Part shown: in pieces, positions 5,853 through 8,956 of the stretch | How positions within the stretch are numbered: the stretch's first letter is position 1 | Layout: each line of letters begins with the position of its first letter | NCBI GenBank assembly: GCA_964442785.1 | Contig: CAYTZW010000040.1 | Location: 1 to 8,956 of the forward strand | Length of the DNA: 8,956 nucleotides | Origin: SIG223 sp964442785 | GTDB lineage: Bacteria > Bacillota_I > Bacilli_A > RFN20 > DUOF01 | Direction of reading: 5' to 3' | The notes under the pieces: generated by a model | Told to the model about the DNA's origin: nothing | The model's input: only the letters and a program-made list of their open reading frames with translations | The model's database searches: none | Translations under genes and position numbers: made by a program

Positions 5853-7622
5853 ATGAAAGCATATGATTTTAAAAAAATGTGGATTGATTATTTTGTTAGT
5901 AAGGGACATAAGGAAATAGAAAATGCTCCTTTGATACCTGAAAATGATCCGTCTGTTTTATTTACGACTGCAGGAATGCACCCACTTGTACCATATTTGT
6001 TAGGTAATCCTCACCCAGCAGGAAGAAAGTTAACTAATTCACAAACTTGTTTAAGAACTAATGATATTGATTCTGTTGGAGATTCTTCACACCTTACTTG
6101 CTTTGAAATGCTAGGTAGGTGGTCTTTAGGGGAATATTTTAAAGAAGAAGCCATTAATACTTCTTATGATTTTTTAGTAAATTATTTAAAATTAGACCCT
6201 AAAAGAATTTCGGTTACTTGTTTTGCAGGTGATGAGGATTCTCCAAAAGATGAAGAAAGTGCTTCTGCGTGGAAAAAATTAGGTTTAACCGATGACCAAA
6301 TTTATTTTTATGGAAAAGAAGATAATTGGTGGGGACTTGAAACTGGCCCTTGTGGACCTGATAGTGAAATATTCTATGATATGAAGCCAAATGAAGCTAA
6401 ATGTGGAGTTGATTGTGGACCTTCTTGTCATTGTGGTAAGTATATGGAAATTGGTAATAATGTTTTTATGCAATATTTTAAACACGAAAATGGAACTTAT
6501 ACTCCTTTAAAACAAAAAAATGTCGATACAGGATTTGGACTTGAAAGAATTTATTGTTTAATTGAAGGATATAATAATGTTTATGATACAGAGTTATTTT
6601 TACCTATTTTAAAGTTGATAAAAGAACTTAGTGTTAATTATGATGCTTCTAGTGCTAGAATGATTGCTGACCATACTCGTTCAGCTTGTTTGCTTATTAA
6701 AGACGGGGTTGTTCCATCTAATGTAGGACAAGGTTATGTTTTAAGAAGAATGATAAGAAAATGTGTTCGTCATTTAAGAAAACTTGGCATTCCAAAAGAA
6801 AAGTATGAGGATATTATTAAATCTACTATTGATAATGGAACCGCTACTAAATTGTATCCTGCTTTAAAAGAAAAAGAAGAAATTATCTTGACAGAGATTT
6901 TAAAAGAAACTAAGAAATTTATGAATACTTTAGGAGACGGAGAAAAGAAATTTAATCAAATGGCTCGTAATTTAAAAAATAATAATTTAACGATTTTAAG
7001 TGGTGAAGATAGTTTTAAATTATACGATACTTATGGTTTTCCTATTGAAATGACACAAGAATTAGCCAAAGAAAATGGTCTTGAAGTTGATATTGAGGCT
7101 TTTTATAAAAAGTTTGAAGCTCATCAAGCAATTTCTAAAAAGGGAAATGACCAAGCTTTTAAAGGTGGTTTAGCAGAAACAAATGAAATAACTACAGCTT
7201 ATCATACCGCTACTCACTTGTTACATAAAGCTTTAAAAATTGTTTTAGGAGAACACGTACATCAAGCAGGAAGTAATATTACAGTGGAAAGAATGAGATT
7301 TGATTTTCCTAACCCTGTTAAAGTTAGTCCTGAACAATTAAAAGAAGTAGAAAAAATTGTTAACGATAAAATAAAAGAGGCGATACCTGTTGAAAAATAC
7401 GAAGTTACTAATCAAGAAGCTGATAAAATGGGGGCTATAGGACTATTTGATTCTAAATATGGTAATGTTGTTAATGTTTATAAAATAGGAGATTTTTCTA
7501 TTGAAAAATGTGGAGGTCCTCACGTTAGCAATACTAAAGAACTTGGAGAGTTTAAAATTCTAAAAGAAGAAGGTATTGGGGCAGGAATGCGAAGAATAAA
7601 AGCTATTTTAGTTAAAAAATAA
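5853..7622 (+). CDS. alaS: Alanine--tRNA ligase (AlaRS), short form without C-Ala domain
   Basis: Class II synthetase that charges tRNA-Ala and clears Ser- and Gly-mischarged tRNA. The ATG is 6 bases after a consensus AGGAGG (5841-5846). Domains in order: catalytic core (about 1-240) with motif 2 region RTNDIDSVGDSSHLTCFEMLGRW-like (68-90, split here by eye) and motif 3 GFGLERI (227-233); helical tRNA-recognition domain (about 240-440); editing domain (about 440-589) with zinc ligands H451 and H455 in HTATH and C553 and H557 in CGGPH. The protein ends directly after the editing domain at AGMRRIKAILVKK. At 589 residues it lacks the roughly 280 residues with C-Ala/DHHA1 found in standard bacterial AlaRS (about 875). 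Only 35 bases separate it from the next gene, so no lost 3' part is hidden in another frame. It has a Cys cluster C184, C188, C192, C194. Features such as FTTAGMHPLVPYLLG and CGGPH recall AlaRS of candidate phyla radiation bacteria, from memory. Confidence 0.96.
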   Translation: MKAYDFKKMWIDYFVSKGHKEIENAPLIPENDPSVLFTTAGMHPLVPYLLGNPHPAGRKLTNSQTCLRTNDIDSVGDSSHLTCFEMLGRWSLGEYFKEEAINTSYDFLVNYLKLDPKRISVTCFAGDEDSPKDEESASAWKKLGLTDDQIYFYGKEDNWWGLETGPCGPDSEIFYDMKPNEAKCGVDCGPSCHCGKYMEIGNNVFMQYFKHENGTYTPLKQKNVDTGFGLERIYCLIEGYNNVYDTELFLPILKLIKELSVNYDASSARMIADHTRSACLLIKDGVVPSNVGQGYVLRRMIRKCVRHLRKLGIPKEKYEDIIKSTIDNGTATKLYPALKEKEEIILTEILKETKKFMNTLGDGEKKFNQMARNLKNNNLTILSGEDSFKLYDTYGFPIEMTQELAKENGLEVDIEAFYKKFEAHQAISKKGNDQAFKGGLAETNEITTAYHTATHLLHKALKIVLGEHVHQAGSNITVERMRFDFPNPVKVSPEQLKEVEKIVNDKIKEAIPVEKYEVTNQEADKMGAIGLFDSKYGNVVNVYKIGDFSIEKCGGPHVSNTKELGEFKILKEEGIGAGMRRIKAILVKK

Positions 7623-7640
7623 TCTTTTTTGTGATAGAAT
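7612..7640 (+). promoter_or_regulatory. Candidate promoter of ruvX
   Basis: TAGAAT (7635-7640, 5/6) has an extended -10 TG at 7632-7633. A weak -35, TTAAAA (7612-7617, 4/6), is 17 bases upstream inside the last alaS codons. No terminator separates alaS from ruvX, so this may add to read-through from the T-box transcript. Confidence 0.5.
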
Positions 7641-7657
7641 TAAGTTGGTGATTGAAA

Positions 7658-8077
7658 TTGGGAATAATGCTAGGATTAGATTTAGGAACAAAAACACTGG
7701 GAATTGCTATTTCTGATGATTTAGGAATTATTGCTTCTGGGTTGGAAAATTTCCGTTTTGAAGAAGAAGATTATGATAAAGCAGTAGCAAGAGTGGTAGA
7801 AATAGTTAAGGAAAGAAAAGTTAGCAAAGTTATTTTAGGAAAACCTGTTCATATGAATGGTGATGAAGGGGATAAAGTTGAATTAGTAAATCAATTCAAG
7901 GCGAAACTAGAAGAACATAATATTAGTGTTGTTTTACTTGATGAAAGGTGGACTACTAAAATGGCTACTAGAAGGCTTTTAGAAGCTGACTTATCTCGTA
8001 AAAAAAGAAAAAAAGTTATTGATATGATGTCTGCAGTAATAATCTTGCAAAATTATTTAGATATGGGAGGTAAATAA
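7658..8077 (+). CDS. ruvX: RuvX/YqgF family, putative Holliday junction resolvase / pre-16S rRNA nuclease
   Basis: Small RNase H-fold protein of the YqgF family, linked in E. coli to maturation of the 5' end of 16S rRNA and originally proposed as a Holliday junction resolvase. Acidic residues of the fold are present: D8 in GLDLGTKTLG, E96 in LLDERWTT, and D122 in IDMMSAVIIL. GKPVHMNGDEG (61-71) is the usual family loop. The start is non-ATG: TTG at 7658 is 6 bases after GGTGA (7647-7651) and yields MGIMLGLDLG, 139 residues. TTG at 7652 abuts the Shine-Dalgarno, and ATG at 7667 would cut the first beta strand and has poor spacing, so both are less likely. In Bacillus this gene sits between yrzL (ireB) and yrzB after alaS; here no ireB-like gene lies between alaS and ruvX. 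Its last codons (MGGK) form the Shine-Dalgarno of the next gene. Confidence 0.92.
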   Translation: MGIMLGLDLGTKTLGIAISDDLGIIASGLENFRFEEEDYDKAVARVVEIVKERKVSKVILGKPVHMNGDEGDKVELVNQFKAKLEEHNISVVLLDERWTTKMATRRLLEADLSRKKRKKVIDMMSAVIILQNYLDMGGK

Positions 8078-8078
8078 A

Positions 8079-8333
8079 ATGACAAATAAACCTGATAATA
8101 GAATTATGGTTACTCTTGATGACGGAACTGAAAAGGAAATGACTATTCTTTTAACTTTTAATGACAAAAATAGTAATAAAGATTATGTTTTGTACTATGA
8201 TGATAATGATGAGTCTGGTTCTGTCTTTCCTTTTCAATACGACGGGAAAGGAAACCTTATTCCTCTTAAAGAACAAAAGGAATGGGATTTAGTTCAAGAA
8301 GTTTTCGACGCTTATATGTCTGAAGTAGAATAA
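8079..8333 (+). CDS. yrzB: DUF1292 protein (YrzB-like)
   Basis: Small acidic cytoplasmic protein of unknown biochemical role, 84 residues, the normal DUF1292 length. The pattern fits: ITVxLDDGTEKEM-like opening (9-21), ILLTFNDxNSNKDYVLYYDD (23-42), and closing EWDLVQEVFDAYM (68-80). It starts 1 base after the ruvX stop, with GGGAGG (8065-8070) in the end of ruvX placed 8 bases ahead, so the two are translationally coupled. The ruvX-DUF1292 pair next to alaS is a conserved Bacillota arrangement. No terminator is visible after it; the greA promoter begins at once. Confidence 0.88.
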   Translation: MTNKPDNRIMVTLDDGTEKEMTILLTFNDKNSNKDYVLYYDDNDESGSVFPFQYDGKGNLIPLKEQKEWDLVQEVFDAYMSEVE

Positions 8334-8336
8334 ATA

Positions 8337-8365
8337 ATGGAATTAAATTAAATTTGTGTTATAAT
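8337..8365 (+). promoter_or_regulatory. Promoter of greA
   Basis: A perfect TATAAT (8360-8365) with extended -10 TG (8357-8358). The -35 position, 17 bases upstream, reads ATGGAA (8337-8342), only 3/6, as expected when an extended -10 compensates. Confidence 0.75.
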
Positions 8366-8390
8366 AATAACGATTTTAAGGAGAATGAAT

Positions 8391-8867
8391 ATGGCTGATG
8401 AAAAAATTTATTTAACAAAAGAAGGAATTGAAGCTTTAAAAAATGAATTAGATCATTTAAAAAATGTTGTTCGTTTAGAAGTTTTAGATGAATTAAAAGA
8501 AGCTAGAGCACAAGGAGATTTATCTGAAAATGCTGACTATGATGCTGCTAGACAAAGACAAGCAGAAGTAGAAGCAAGAATTAAAGAATTGGAAGCTAAC
8601 CTTGATAATGTTGCAGTTATTAGTGAAACAAAAGGTGGTATTCAATTAGTAAAACTTGGTTGTACGGTTACGGTTTTAAACTTAAATACCTTAGAAGTTG
8701 AAAAGTTCACTATCGTTGGTTCTTTGGAAGCTGACCCTTTAAATGGTAAGATTTCTAATGCTTCACCTTTAGGAAAAGCTATTCTAGGAATGAAAAAAGG
8801 TGATCGAGTTACTGTAAAAGCTCCTAAGCCTTATGATGTTGAAATAAAATTGATTGAAAGATCATAA
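8391..8867 (+). CDS. greA: Transcription elongation factor GreA
   Basis: Binds the secondary channel of RNA polymerase and stimulates cleavage of backtracked RNA so that stalled elongation resumes. The protein has 158 residues, the standard size. The N-terminal antiparallel coiled coil (about 8-76) carries the tip sequence QGDLSENADYDAARQRQ, with catalytic acids D43 and E46 (equivalent to D41 and E44 of E. coli). The C-terminal FKBP-like domain (about 84-158) contains ISNASPLGKAILG (121-133) and GDRVTVKAP (137-145). An in-frame ATG at 8385 is only 1 base after the Shine-Dalgarno AAGGAG (8378-8383), while 8391 is 7 bases after it and gives the usual MADEKIYLT start, so 8391 is chosen. It has its own promoter and terminator and so appears monocistronic. 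Confidence 0.97.
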   Translation: MADEKIYLTKEGIEALKNELDHLKNVVRLEVLDELKEARAQGDLSENADYDAARQRQAEVEARIKELEANLDNVAVISETKGGIQLVKLGCTVTVLNLNTLEVEKFTIVGSLEADPLNGKISNASPLGKAILGMKKGDRVTVKAPKPYDVEIKLIERS

Positions 8868-8898
8868 AACAAATAGGAAATTCTATTTGTTTTTTTTT
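8867..8898 (+). terminator. Intrinsic terminator of greA
   Basis: A perfect 10-bp stem, AAACAAATAG (8867-8876) with CTATTTGTTT (8883-8892), and a 6-base loop that one G-U pair can narrow. The T tract continues to 8898. The left arm starts at the last base of the greA stop codon. Confidence 0.88.
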
Positions 8899-8919
8899 AC
8901 ATAAGTTAACAATTTAGAA

Positions 8920-8951
8920 AAACTCAAAAAATTTGCAATTTTTCCAAGTTT
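8920..8951. repeat. AT-rich imperfect inverted repeat in the terminal intergenic sequence
   Basis: AAAAATT (8927-8933) and AATTTTT (8937-8943) pair around TGC, and AAACT (8920-8924) pairs with AGTTT (8947-8951) outside an unpaired CA/CCA. On the minus strand it runs into a short T stretch, so it might terminate a convergent gene beyond the window. It is nearly all A-T and may be chance. Confidence 0.35.
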
Positions 8952-8956
8952 ATATT

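Noticed and set aside
7621..7640. T run after alaS as a terminator
   Set aside because: The preceding bases can form only an all A-T stem with the T run, which is not a credible terminator; transcription into ruvX is likely.
7600..7660. Frameshift or premature stop explaining the short alaS
   Set aside because: The protein ends at the natural end of the editing domain, and the following 35 bases lead straight to ruvX. No C-Ala-like sequence is present in any frame.
1..8956. Genetic code 4 (TGA read as Trp), as in Mollicutes
   Set aside because: All genes are full-length with TGG as Trp and no internal TGA. Absence of TGA stops in ten genes is unsurprising in AT-rich DNA where TAA dominates.

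Overview
The window is a stretch of low-GC bacterial chromosome, all genes on the + strand. It carries housekeeping genes typical of Bacillota: ValRS, MgtE, a DegV protein, AlaRS behind an alanine T-box leader, RuvX/YqgF, a DUF1292 (YrzB-like) protein and GreA. The T-box, the DUF1292 protein and the alaS, ruvX, DUF1292, greA order point to class Bacilli or a close relative. The very AT-rich genes and compact spacing would suit an uncultured gut Bacilli lineage near the Mollicutes, but that placement is inference. Trp is read from TGG and no TGA is needed inside any gene, so the standard bacterial code fits. Stops are nine TAA and one TAG.

Layout. Positions 1-1069 hold the 3' end of valS and its terminator. 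Positions 1072-2457 hold mgtE, and 2458-3398 hold degV with its own promoter and terminator. Positions 3443-5605 form a lower-GC accessory segment: a good extended -10 promoter, two adjacent small unknown proteins that look like diverged relatives of each other, a terminator region, and an unrecognised 365-residue protein. Positions 5598-7622 hold a promoter, the T-box leader with specifier codon GCT, and alaS. Positions 7612-8333 hold ruvX and the DUF1292 gene, closely coupled. Positions 8337-8898 hold greA with its own promoter and terminator. The last 58 bases have no gene, only an AT-rich inverted repeat.

The clearest biological point is AlaRS. It is a complete 589-residue short form with aminoacylation and editing domains but no C-terminal C-Ala/DHHA1 domain. 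It carries sequence hallmarks that I associate, from memory, with AlaRS of candidate phyla radiation bacteria. Despite that unusual enzyme, its control is an ordinary Bacillota alanine T-box, although the terminator arm is non-canonical.

The accessory segment between degV and alaS is the best place to look for something undescribed, but the sequence alone gives no function. Several start codons were set by ribosome-binding-site spacing and lie 6 to 9 bases downstream of the longest possible start (mgtE, degV, both large accessory frames, ruvX, greA). Several promoters carry an extended -10 TGn, and two promoter candidates sit on top of the preceding gene's terminator.
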